Positions 1 through 5,432 are shown, counted from the first letter of the stretch. The stretch is DNA of 5,462 bases from Pseudomonadota bacterium (GCA_018241165.1 JAFEEK010000137.1:1-5462); one strand, 5' to 3'. Numbers and translations are program-made. Notes: generated from the letters alone by a model not told the origin.

Positions 1-307
1 GCGCCACGGCGATTTCCAGCGGCTGCGGATCGATGCGGAACAGCACGTCGCCCTTCTTCACCGCCTGGTTCTCGCGTACGTCGACCTCGACCACGCGGCC
101 GGCGACCTGTGGCGCAATGGTGGCGCGGTCGGCCTGCACGTAGGCGTTGTCGGTGGATACGTAGCGGCCCGAGGTGACATACATCCAGGCGCCGACGATG
201 ATTACCAGGGCCGGCCCGAGGATCCACAGCACGGTATTGCGGCGCCGGCGTTTTTCCGGCACGGGCGCCTGTGCGGTGGCGGGCGACCCATATTGTTTGT
301 CGGTCAT
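1..307 (-). CDS. emrA: EmrA/HlyD-family efflux membrane fusion protein (5' part only)
   Basis: This is the N-terminal 102 codons of a periplasmic adaptor of an EmrAB-TolC-type multidrug export pump; the rest lies beyond base 1. The translated start reads [21 protein letters not shown] short cytoplasmic tail ending in an Arg-rich stretch (residues 20-23) leads into one membrane anchor at about residues 25-45. Next comes the family-typical [10 protein letters not shown] stretch (51-60), and then the first half of the biotinyl/lipoyl-like domain (APQVAGRV at 65-72, [12 protein letters not shown] at 83-94). These elements and their order are typical of EmrA/HlyD adaptors. A modest Shine-Dalgarno sequence (GGGAA, bases 317-313) lies 5 nt before the ATG. 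The gene follows a MarR-type regulator on the same strand, as in emrRAB operons, so drug- or phenolic-responsive derepression is likely. The substrate cannot be told from this fragment. Confidence 0.93.
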   Translation of the reverse strand, partial: MTDKQYGSPATAQAPVPEKRRRRNTVLWILGPALVIIVGAWMYVTSGRYVSTDNAYVQADRATIAPQVAGRVVEVDVRENQAVKKGDVLFRIDPQPLEIAVA

Positions 308-330
308 GTTCGTTCCCGAATCAGGTTGTC

Positions 331-356
331 GAAAAAGTGCCGTCCTGCACTTTTTC
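331..356. repeat. Perfect 10-bp inverted repeat between marR and emrA (possible attenuator or terminator)
   Basis: The arms GAAAAAGTGC (331-340) and GCACTTTTTC (347-356) are exact reverse complements around a 6-nt loop. Read on either strand, an A-tract, a short GC stem and a T-tract follow one another, as in a bidirectional intrinsic terminator. The GC core is only 4 bp, so termination would be weak or partial. It sits 5 nt after the marR stop codon and 24 nt before the emrA start. That position would suit partial uncoupling of the regulator from the pump genes. A dispersed genomic repeat is an alternative. Confidence 0.6.
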
Positions 357-360
357 AAGA

Positions 361-807
361 TCACGCGCCGGACTGGTCCAGCGCGTGCAAATTGTTCTTC
401 ATCCGCGTCAGCGCGGACATCATCGCCTTCATTTCAGCCGCGGATACGCCACGTTGCGCCTCGCGCAGCAATTCGCTGGAGATCAGCTCCATGTCGTCGA
501 CCACGCCGTGCGCCCGCGTGGTCAGGTGCAGGCGCCAGGCTCGACGGTCGGCGGGATCGGCGCGGCGCTCGACGAAACCGGCTTTTTGCAAACGATCGAT
601 GACGCGACCGATCGCGATCGGCTCCATTTCCAGCTGCTCGGCCAGTTCGTTCTGGCGCATGCCTTCGTTATGGCTCAGGCGCTTGAGCGCGCGCCATTGC
701 GCGCGCGTCATGCGAAAGCGCACGGCGCGGCGGTCGAAATGCTTGCGCATCAGACGGGTGACGTCGGTGACCAGGGAACCGAAGCCGGGTTTGGCAGATG
801 TCTTCAT
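361..807 (-). CDS. MarR-family transcriptional regulator of the adjacent efflux operon
   Basis: A 148-residue protein of normal MarR length. It has N-terminal dimerisation helices, a winged helix-turn-helix at about residues 50-96 ([13 protein letters not shown], then the recognition helix [17 protein letters not shown]), and the characteristic wing [13 protein letters not shown] (84-96). Dimerisation helices follow to the C-terminus. MarR proteins are dimeric repressors that leave palindromic DNA when a phenolic or drug ligand binds. The emrA-type adaptor downstream on the same strand, 53 bp away, makes this an EmrR-like regulator, probably self-repressing through the inverted repeat at 806-840. 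The ATG at 807 is chosen because the next Met (residue 20) would remove part of the first helix. No Shine-Dalgarno sequence precedes this ATG. The ligand is unknown. Confidence 0.93.
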   Translation of the reverse strand: MKTSAKPGFGSLVTDVTRLMRKHFDRRAVRFRMTRAQWRALKRLSHNEGMRQNELAEQLEMEPIAIGRVIDRLQKAGFVERRADPADRRAWRLHLTTRAHGVVDDMELISSELLREAQRGVSAAEMKAMMSALTRMKNNLHALDQSGA

Positions 808-840
808 AATTGCGCGATATATTATGTCCTAGGCAATTAT
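806..840. promoter_or_regulatory. Probable MarR operator (8-bp inverted repeat straddling the -10 box)
   Basis: ATAATTGC (806-813) and GCAATTAT (833-840) form a perfect inverted repeat with a 19-bp spacer. One arm lies in the -35/-10 spacer of the marR promoter, and the other covers the predicted transcription start and the first two bases of the marR ATG. A repressor bound here would block transcription. The 27-bp centre-to-centre spacing is longer than a single typical MarR site. It may therefore be two half-operators, or contact a wider footprint. Confidence 0.5.
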
Positions 841-847
841 TTTTCAA
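819..847 (-). promoter_or_regulatory. Sigma70-type promoter of marR, predicting a near-leaderless mRNA
   Basis: On the minus strand, a -35 TTGAAA (847-842; 5 of 6 to consensus) is followed by exactly 17 bp and a -10 TAATAT (824-819; 4 of 6). The region is AT-rich, in sharp contrast to its surroundings. Transcription would begin around 812-811, only 4-5 nt before the ATG at 807. That agrees with the lack of a ribosome binding site. The start site is predicted, not measured. Confidence 0.6.
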
Positions 848-906
848 GCGTCGTGGCGGATAATCGCCAAACCCTTGTCGCGGCGCAGGAATTTCCAAGG
901 CCGGCC

Positions 907-1428
907 ATGCAAGTCGTCGAAACCGACATCACGGATTTGCGCGTGGACGCCATCGTCAACGCCGCCAACGAAACCCTGCTTGGCGGCGGTGGCGTCGATG
1001 GCGCCATCCACCGTGCGGCCGGCCCGCGCCTGCTCGCCGCGTGCCGCGCGCTGCCCCAGGTGCGGCCGAACGTGCGCTGCCCGACCGGGCAGGCGCGCAT
1101 CACGCCGGGATTCGATTTGCCGGCGCACTTCGTGATCCACACCGTCGGGCCGGTCTGGGAAGGCGGCGGCGAAGGTGAACCCGAATTGCTCGCGGGTTGC
1201 TATCGGCAATCGCTGCGTCTGGCGCTGGAAAACGGCGTGCGCAGCATCGCGTTTCCGGCGATCAGTTGCGGCGTGTACGGCTATCCGCTGGCGGCCGCGG
1301 CGGCGATCGCGGTGCGCGAAACCCGGGCATTCGCCTCGACGCACGCGCAGCCGGCACGTGTGGTCTTCTGCTGTTTCGGGGCAGCGGCGGCGAGGATCTA
1401 CCGCGATATCGTCGATCGCGAGGCTTGA
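907..1428 (+). CDS. ymdB: Macro-domain protein, MacroD/YmdB-type O-acetyl-ADP-ribose deacetylase
   Basis: A 173-residue single-domain protein of about the same length as E. coli YmdB (177 aa), and clearly alike throughout. It has the MacroD signatures: TDITDL at 6-11 (adenine/ribose contact), VNAAN at 17-21, [10 protein letters not shown] at 26-35, and SCGVYGYP at 120-127. Residues N21, D31 and Y124 match the catalytic or binding positions of MacroD enzymes, so it should be active. The family removes acetyl from O-acetyl-ADP-ribose and ADP-ribose from acidic side chains; in E. coli, YmdB also modulates RNase III. The ATG at 907 has AAGG (897-900) 6 nt upstream and begins just before the first beta strand. 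The much longer upstream open frame runs antisense through marR and is not coding. The gene is divergent from marR and ends inside the FNR-type box of hemN. Its promoter is unclear; GATAAT at 859-864 is a possible -10. Confidence 0.92.
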   Translation: MQVVETDITDLRVDAIVNAANETLLGGGGVDGAIHRAAGPRLLAACRALPQVRPNVRCPTGQARITPGFDLPAHFVIHTVGPVWEGGGEGEPELLAGCYRQSLRLALENGVRSIAFPAISCGVYGYPLAAAAAIAVRETRAFASTHAQPARVVFCCFGAAAARIYRDIVDREA

Positions 1429-1438
1429 CCCCAGTCAA
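1425..1438 (+). promoter_or_regulatory. FNR/Anr-type binding box upstream of hemN
   Basis: TTGACCCCAGTCAA is a perfectly symmetric TTGAC-N4-GTCAA. It keeps the TTGA...TCAA core of the FNR/Anr consensus (TTGAT-N4-ATCAA; 8 of 10 half-site bases match). It overlaps the stop codon of the macro-domain gene (TGA, 1426-1428). Its centre at 1431.5 is exactly 41.5 bp before the A of the hemN ATG. At class II FNR-activated promoters the box is centred at -41.5, so transcription would start on or very near the ATG. A weak -10-like CACCAT lies at 1461-1466, 22 bp past the box. hemN is a known FNR/Anr target in other bacteria, and an FNR gene lies directly downstream. Confidence 0.75.
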
Positions 1439-1472
1439 TGCGAGCAGCGCGCGTTGCCACCACCATGGCCGC

Positions 1473-2867
1473 ATGCAAAGCCTCGCCGAATTCGATCCGG
1501 GCCTGATCGCGCGTTACGACGTGAACGGGCCGCGCTATACCTCGTATCCCGCCGCGCCGCAATTCCATGCCGGTTTCGGCGAAGCGCAGTTGCGCGCGAC
1601 AGCGCTGGCGTCCAACGAGGATCCGATCCCGCGGCCGCTGTCGGTGTACGTGCATGTGCCGTTCTGCCTGAGCCCGTGTTTCTACTGCGGCTGCACGCGC
1701 ATCATCACGCGCGATACGGGCCGCTCGCCGATCTACCTGCAACGCTTGCATCGCGAGATCGAACTCGTCGCGCCGCTGTTCGACCGCGACCGTTCATTGC
1801 GGCAACTGCACTTTGGCGGCGGTACCCCGAATTTCCTCGACCGCGCGCAGATGGCCGAGCTGTTGGAGACGCTGGCCCAGCATTTTTCCTTCAGCCGCGA
1901 CGCGAAGCGCGAATTCGGCATCGAGCTCGATCCGCGTTTTTGCGACGCCGACTATGTGCGCGCGCTGGCGCCGCTGGGATTCAACCGCGTCTCGGTCGGC
2001 ATCCAGGATTTCGATCCGGACGTGCAAGCCGCGGTCAACCGCATCCAGAGCGTGGCGCAGACGCGTGCGGTGCTCGACGCGGCGCGCGAATCGGGATTCC
2101 GTTCCACCAGCGTCGACCTGATCTACGGCCTGCCGAAGCAAACCGCTCCCGGTTTCGCGCGCACCCTCGACGAGGTGATCGCACTCGCTCCCGACCGCGT
2201 CGCCGCCTACGCATACGCCCACCTTCCGCAACGCTTCAAGGCGCAGCGCCAGATCCACGCCGCCGATTTGCCCGACGCGGCCTCGCGCCTGCGCCTGCTC
2301 GGGCTGACCGTGGAAAAACTCACCGCAGCCGGCTATCGCTACATCGGCATGGATCACTTCGCGCGCGAAGGCGACGAGCTGGCGCGCGCGCAGGATGCCG
2401 GCACCTTGCAGCGCAATTTCCAGGGATATTCCACCCATGGCGGCTGCGACCTGATCGGCCTGGGCATGAGCGCGATCTCGCACATCGGCGCGAGCTTCAG
2501 CCAGAACGCCCACGACCTGCCGAACTATTACGGCGCAATCGACGGCGGCCGCCTGCCGGTTGCGCGCGGGCTCGCCATGAGCGAAGACGACGCCATCCGC
2601 GCCGACGCGATCGGACTGCTGATGTGCCAGGGGCGTCTGGACATCGCCGCGTTCGAAGCGCGCCACAACCTGGTTTTCCCTGCGTATTTCGACGCCAGCC
2701 TGCGCCGCCTGCGCAAGCTCGCGCGCGACGATCTCGTGGAAATGACCCCGGACTGCCTTCAGGTGACCGCGCGCGGCCGCTATTTGCTGCGTCACGTCGC
2801 CATGTGTTTTGATGCCTATCTCGCGCGCGAGGCCACGCCTGCGGTACGCTATTCACGAGCCTTGTAG
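1473..2867 (+). CDS. hemN: Oxygen-independent coproporphyrinogen III dehydrogenase HemN (radical SAM)
   Basis: A 464-residue cytoplasmic enzyme (E. coli HemN is 457 aa) that decarboxylates coproporphyrinogen III to protoporphyrinogen IX without oxygen, so haem can be made anaerobically. The radical SAM cluster motif is C65-x3-C69-x2-C72, with the extra C74 typical of true HemN. It is followed by GGGTP (115-119), VDLIYGLPKQT (214-224), IGMDHFAR (291-298), RNFQGYS (314-320), and a C-terminal HemN domain ending in MCFDAYL (444-450). The N-terminus YDVNGPRYTSYP (15-26) aligns with E. coli HemN and fixes the start at 1473. These features separate it from HemW-like haem chaperones. There is no Shine-Dalgarno sequence before the ATG; together with the FNR box at -41.5 this suggests a leaderless transcript. 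fnr begins 31 bp after the stop, so the two are probably co-transcribed. Confidence 0.97.
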   Translation: MQSLAEFDPGLIARYDVNGPRYTSYPAAPQFHAGFGEAQLRATALASNEDPIPRPLSVYVHVPFCLSPCFYCGCTRIITRDTGRSPIYLQRLHREIELVAPLFDRDRSLRQLHFGGGTPNFLDRAQMAELLETLAQHFSFSRDAKREFGIELDPRFCDADYVRALAPLGFNRVSVGIQDFDPDVQAAVNRIQSVAQTRAVLDAARESGFRSTSVDLIYGLPKQTAPGFARTLDEVIALAPDRVAAYAYAHLPQRFKAQRQIHAADLPDAASRLRLLGLTVEKLTAAGYRYIGMDHFAREGDELARAQDAGTLQRNFQGYSTHGGCDLIGLGMSAISHIGASFSQNAHDLPNYYGAIDGGRLPVARGLAMSEDDAIRADAIGLLMCQGRLDIAAFEARHNLVFPAYFDASLRRLRKLARDDLVEMTPDCLQVTARGRYLLRHVAMCFDAYLAREATPAVRYSRAL

Positions 2868-2892
2868 CCCGGTGTTCCGCTCCGGGCGGAAC
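2864..2892 (+). repeat. GTAG-headed hairpin overlapping the fnr ribosome binding site
   Basis: In the hemN-fnr gap, GTTCCGC (2874-2880) pairs with GCGGAAC (2886-2892) around a 5-nt loop. An alternative stem pairs GCCCGG (2867-2872) with CCGGGC (2882-2887). The two stems share bases and cannot form together. Both bury the fnr Shine-Dalgarno sequence GGCGGA (2885-2890), so the structure could limit fnr translation. The preceding GTAG (2864-2867) resembles the head of GTAG-type REP repeats known in Xanthomonadaceae and supplies the hemN stop codon. Whether it is a dispersed repeat cannot be told from one copy. Confidence 0.4.
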
Positions 2893-2898
2893 CCACGC

Positions 2899-3657
2899 AT
2901 GACGCAACTGCACCAGCCCGGCAAATTGACGCCGCACAACCCGATCGCCGACGACGGCGACGACGTCCATTTCTGCTCGACCTGCGCGTTCGGCTCGGTC
3001 TGCCTGCCCGCGGGCCTGGACAAGACTGCGCTGAACGAGTTGCACATGCTGGTCGAGCATGTCGGACCGTTCCACACCGGCGACCACATCTTCCGCAGCG
3101 GCGAACGTTTCGGCGCGTTGTACGCGGTGCGCGCGGGGATGGTGAAGACGCGCCAGCTCGACGATGAAGGCCACGAACAAGTGCTGGGTTTCCACCTGCC
3201 CGGCGAGATGATCGGGCTGGACGCGATCCATCCGGCGAAATATCCCTGCGACGCAGTCGCGCTGGACACGGTGTTCGTGTGCCGGTTCTCGTTCCCGGCG
3301 CTGTCCACGCTGGCGGCGAAAATCCCCGACGTGCAGCAGCGCCTGTTCGACCTGCTCAGCGCGGACATCGGCAAATCCAGCCGGTTCTCCGGCGACCACA
3401 CCGCCGACGAGCGCCTCGCCGCCTTCCTGCTGGATCTGGCCAACCGTTACGCGGCGCGCGGCTTTGCGCCGAGTGCGTACCGGCTGGTGATGCCGCGCGC
3501 GGATATCGCAAACTATCTTCGACTGGCCGCCGAAACCGTCAGCCGCGTGCTGCGGCGGTTCCAGGACCAGGGCCTGATCCGCGTCGATGGCCGCGAGCTG
3601 GAACTGACCGACAAGCCGGCGCTGCACAAGCTGGCGCGGCATATCCTGCGCGATTGA
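2899..3657 (+). CDS. fnr: FNR/Anr-type oxygen-sensing transcriptional regulator (Crp-Fnr family)
   Basis: A 252-residue cytoplasmic regulator close to E. coli FNR (250 aa). The N-terminal cysteines C26, C29 and C35 (C-x2-C-x5-C), together with C128, occupy the positions of FNR's four 4Fe-4S ligands, so it should sense oxygen directly. C117 is an extra cysteine. The cyclic-nucleotide-like beta-roll (about 50-135) includes GFHLPGEMIGLDAI (97-110). A dimerisation helix follows, then a helix-turn-helix whose RADIANYLRLAAETVSRVL stretch carries the ETxSR recognition residues that read TTGAT half-sites. The ATG at 2899 is preceded by GGCGGA (2885-2890) at 8 nt. It follows hemN by 31 bp and probably shares its FNR-controlled promoter, giving an autoregulatory loop. 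Boxes at 1425, 4031 and 4060 are likely targets of this protein or of a cluster-free paralogue such as Dnr. The fnr stop lies 8 bp from the stop of the convergent gene. Confidence 0.96.
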   Translation: MTQLHQPGKLTPHNPIADDGDDVHFCSTCAFGSVCLPAGLDKTALNELHMLVEHVGPFHTGDHIFRSGERFGALYAVRAGMVKTRQLDDEGHEQVLGFHLPGEMIGLDAIHPAKYPCDAVALDTVFVCRFSFPALSTLAAKIPDVQQRLFDLLSADIGKSSRFSGDHTADERLAAFLLDLANRYAARGFAPSAYRLVMPRADIANYLRLAAETVSRVLRRFQDQGLIRVDGRELELTDKPALHKLARHILRD

Positions 3658-3665
3658 AGCGCGAC

Positions 3666-3977
3666 TCAGCGTACATCCGCGCCGCCGGTTTCAAGCGCGG
3701 CATTCAATGCGCCGACCAGTGCACGCGCTTCATCGCGCAGCGCGGCGTAGGCCGGTTCCCATTGCTGTGGGTGCGGCGCGGCGAGCGCGAAGCGCTGCAG
3801 GTGCGACGCGACCGATTGCAGCTGCGCACGCAAACGCCCGATTTCGGCAAGCGCGGCCTCGTGCTCGCCCTTGCCGATGAAAAAGACCTTGCGGTCGCGG
3901 CACACGCCGATGCACGGCTGTGGCGCTTCGATCTTGCCGCAGCCAATGCATTGCCATGCCTGGATATAATCGGTCAC
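3666..3977 (-). CDS. Small four-cysteine protein of unknown function, divergent from nnrS
   Basis: I do not recognise a named family. The 103-residue protein begins MTDYIQAWQCIGCGKIEAPQ. It has four cysteines in a tight N-terminal knot (C10-x2-C13-x8-C22-x3-C26), followed by CRDRKVFFIGKGEHE and a largely helical rest, with a possible coiled coil at about 38-66. The spacing could bind zinc or an Fe-S cluster. There is no signal peptide or membrane segment, so it is probably cytosolic. The GTG at 3977 is preferred over the ATG at 4007: GGAG (3989-3986) stands 8 nt before the GTG, nothing precedes the ATG, and the predicted FNR-dependent transcription start (3996) lies downstream of the ATG. It shares an intergenic region with nnrS and has its own FNR-type box, so a role in low-oxygen or NO metabolism is inferred. 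A shadow frame is unlikely, because the start signals and the dense cysteine motif agree and no other gene covers this stretch. Confidence 0.8.
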   Translation of the reverse strand: MTDYIQAWQCIGCGKIEAPQPCIGVCRDRKVFFIGKGEHEAALAEIGRLRAQLQSVASHLQRFALAAPHPQQWEPAYAALRDEARALVGALNAALETGGADVR

Positions 3978-3985
3978 GCCAGTCG

Positions 3986-3989
3986 CTCC
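3986..3989 (-). promoter_or_regulatory. Shine-Dalgarno sequence deciding the GTG start of the Cys4 protein
   Basis: GGAG on the minus strand (3989 to 3986) lies 8 nt before the GTG at 3977. The alternative ATG at 4007 has only GC-rich, non-purine sequence upstream. The site falls 7 nt after the start of transcription predicted from the FNR box at 4031-4044. Confidence 0.65.
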
Positions 3990-3995
3990 GCAAAC

Positions 3996-4008
3996 GCGCG
4001 CCAGCATG
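3996..4008 (-). promoter_or_regulatory. Predicted FNR-dependent promoter core of the Cys4 gene
   Basis: CATGCT on the minus strand (4008-4003) lies exactly 22 bp beyond the box at 4031-4044. That is where a -10 element belongs when FNR is centred at -41.5. It matches TATAAT at 3 of 6 positions, including A2 and T6. The predicted start at 3996 leaves a 19-nt leader holding the GGAG ribosome binding site. Confidence 0.5.
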
Positions 4009-4030
4009 CGCTGGCGCTGCGGCCGCGGCC

Positions 4031-4044
4031 CTGATCGCGATCAA
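4031..4044 (-). promoter_or_regulatory. FNR/Dnr-type box 1 in the Cys4/nnrS intergenic region
   Basis: Read on the minus strand, TTGATCGCGATCAG matches the FNR consensus TTGAT-N4-ATCAA at 9 of 10 half-site bases. Twelve bases (4032-4043) form a perfect palindrome. Its centre at 4037.5 is 41.5 bp upstream of the predicted start of the minus-strand Cys4 gene. It is also 70.5 bp upstream of the predicted nnrS start, so it may act on both genes. Confidence 0.75.
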
Positions 4045-4059
4045 GCGATGTCCAATCAC

Positions 4060-4073
4060 CTGACACAGGTCAA
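4060..4073 (+). promoter_or_regulatory. FNR/Dnr-type box 2, proximal to nnrS
   Basis: CTGACACAGGTCAA is the hemN-type box TTGAC-N4-GTCAA with a single half-site change (first T to C). It matches the classical TTGAT-N4-ATCAA at 7 of 10 bases. Its centre (4066.5) is 29 bp from that of box 1. A -10-like CATGCT at 4096-4101 follows after exactly 22 bp, giving the class II spacing for nnrS. Confidence 0.62.
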
Positions 4074-4095
4074 GGCCAGGCTATCCGCGACGGAG

Positions 4096-4108
4096 CATGC
4101 TGGCGCCC
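4096..4108 (+). promoter_or_regulatory. Predicted FNR-dependent promoter core of nnrS
   Basis: CATGCT (4096-4101) is placed as a -10 element relative to box 2, with transcription predicted from 4108. The 26-nt leader contains the strong Shine-Dalgarno sequence GGAGG at 4119-4123, 10 nt before the ATG at 4134. The same hexamer serves the divergent Cys4 gene. There is no good -35 element, as expected for an activator-dependent promoter. Confidence 0.5.
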
Positions 4109-4133
4109 GCAGATTCACGGAGGCATCGGGTTC

Positions 4134-5432
4134 ATGGATACGCGCATTGGATCGGGATCCTTCCCATCCCGACCCGGGCATCCGGCAGGAGCGGCAGGCG
4201 CCGCCCCTGCCGGCTTTCCTTCGCTCGCCGATTTGCCGCGCATCCTCGCCGCCGCGCCGCACCGCATGATGTTCTTCGGCGGCGCCACCGCGCTGCTCGT
4301 CACCATGGCGTGGTGGGCGTGTTTCCTTGGCGCCGGGTACTTCGGCCACGCCTTTCCTGCCGCGCCGGTCTATGCCGGTTGGGCGCACGCCGTGTTCACG
4401 CAATACGGCATGCTGGCGATGTTCATCTTCGGCTTCCTGCTCACCGTGTTCCCGCGCTGGATGGGACAGCCGGCCTTGCCCAAGCGCGCCTACGTTCCCG
4501 TTTTCGCCGGCGTGTTCGGCGGGTATCTGCTTTCGCACATCGGCTTGCTGAACCTGAAGCCCGTGCTGGTCGCGGGGCTCGCGCTGATGCTCGGCGGCTG
4601 GCTCATGGCCCTGCGCGCGCTCGGCGGCGTGTTGCGCCGGAACCAGTGGAAGGATCGCCACGCCTTGTCGTGTTTCGCAGCATTGAGTTTCGGATTCCTC
4701 GGCCTGGCGTGTTTTCTCGCGTTCGTGCTCGGCGCACCGTGGCAGTGCGCGATCGTGTCGATCAAGGTCGGGACGTTTGCCTTGCTGTTGCCGATCTTTT
4801 TCACGGTCAGCCATCGCATGGTGCCGTTCTTCAGCAGCAATGTGGTCGGGCCGTCGTATCGTCCATTCCGGCCGGCGTGGAGCCTGCCCGTGCTGTGGGC
4901 GCTGCTGCTGGCGCACCTGGGTCTGGAACTGGCGCATCGCTACGATTTGATGTTTCTCGTCGATGCGCCGCTTGCGCTGTTCTTCGCCTATCACTGGATC
5001 GGCTGGCAGCCGTGGAAGTGCCTGCGCCCGGGACTGCTCGCAGCATTGCACATCGCACTGTTGTGGCTGCCGACCGCCTTCGTGCTGTTCACCGTGCAAA
5101 GCCTGATCTTGCGCTGGACCGGCGAGTTCACGCTCGGTCGCGCGCCGGTGCATGCGCTCACGGTGGGCTTTTTCGCATCCATGCTGGTGGCGATGGTCAC
5201 GCGCGTCACCCACGGCCATTCCGGACGCCCGCTGCAGATGGGCGCGATTCCCTGGCTCACGTTTGCGTTGCTGCAAGGCGTCGTGCTCACGCGCATCGGC
5301 GCCGAGCTCGCCACCAACACGTCGCTGTGGCTGGTGATCGCCGCGTTCGGCTGGGTGATCGCGTTCGCGCCGTGGGTGCTGCGCTCGCTGTGGATATACC
5401 TCACTCCGCGCCGCGACGGGATTCCCGGGTAA
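4134..5432 (+). CDS. nnrS: NnrS family heme/copper-type membrane protein (nitric oxide/denitrification linked)
   Basis: A 432-residue inner-membrane protein with about 12 hydrophobic segments between residues 47 and 420. A Gly/Ala/Pro-rich N-terminal tail (1-40) is probably cytoplasmic. Family hallmarks are PHRMMFFGG (42-50), WAHAVFTQYGMLAMFIFGFLLTVFPRW (83-109), FFTVSHRMVPFFS (222-234), HALTVGFFASM (340-350) and RVTHGHSGRPL (357-367). The histidines H43, H85, H227, H340, H360 and H362 are candidate haem or metal ligands. NnrS proteins occur with denitrification and NO-detoxification genes, and in Vibrio cholerae NnrS protects against NO stress. The biochemical activity remains unsettled. The ATG at 4134 has GGAGG at 10 nt, and length is normal for the family. 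Two FNR/Dnr-type boxes lie upstream, consistent with induction by low oxygen or NO. No denitrification enzyme gene lies within this window. Confidence 0.95.
   Translation: MDTRIGSGSFPSRPGHPAGAAGAAPAGFPSLADLPRILAAAPHRMMFFGGATALLVTMAWWACFLGAGYFGHAFPAAPVYAGWAHAVFTQYGMLAMFIFGFLLTVFPRWMGQPALPKRAYVPVFAGVFGGYLLSHIGLLNLKPVLVAGLALMLGGWLMALRALGGVLRRNQWKDRHALSCFAALSFGFLGLACFLAFVLGAPWQCAIVSIKVGTFALLLPIFFTVSHRMVPFFSSNVVGPSYRPFRPAWSLPVLWALLLAHLGLELAHRYDLMFLVDAPLALFFAYHWIGWQPWKCLRPGLLAALHIALLWLPTAFVLFTVQSLILRWTGEFTLGRAPVHALTVGFFASMLVAMVTRVTHGHSGRPLQMGAIPWLTFALLQGVVLTRIGAELATNTSLWLVIAAFGWVIAFAPWVLRSLWIYLTPRRDGIPG

Noticed and set aside
608..621. 14-bp palindrome CCGATCGCGATCGG resembling FNR box 1
   Set aside because: It lies inside marR codons and lacks the essential TTG/CAA ends of FNR sites.
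271..906. N-terminal extension of the macro-domain frame upstream of 907
   Set aside because: It runs antisense through marR and the marR-emrA gap. The macro fold begins at [11 protein letters not shown], as in E. coli YmdB.
1460..1470. Out-of-frame ATG with a Kozak-like context before hemN (ATG at 1465)
   Set aside because: It is not in frame with hemN, and such a context has no meaning in bacteria.
1175..2812. Long plus-strand frame of about 545 codons overlapping the macro gene and hemN
   Set aside because: Its product is Arg/Ala/Pro-rich, with no motifs, and is out of frame with the two recognised enzymes.
2926..2939. TTGACGCCGCACAA, an FNR-like TTG-N8-CAA
   Set aside because: It is inside the fnr coding region, the second half-site is poor, and it is not placed before any start. 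Probably chance.
2497..3642. Long minus-strand open frame opposite hemN and fnr
   Set aside because: It spans two well-defined genes on the other strand and shows no domain. It is a composition effect of high GC.
4021..4030. 10-bp palindrome GGCCGCGGCC beside FNR box 1
   Set aside because: GC-only palindromes are expected by chance at this base composition. It has no T-tract and no sensible place as a terminator.
4056..5276. Long minus-strand open frame (about 400 codons) opposite nnrS
   Set aside because: Its product is a Gln/Arg/His-rich low-complexity sequence typical of the antisense of a high-GC gene. The plus strand encodes an unmistakable NnrS.
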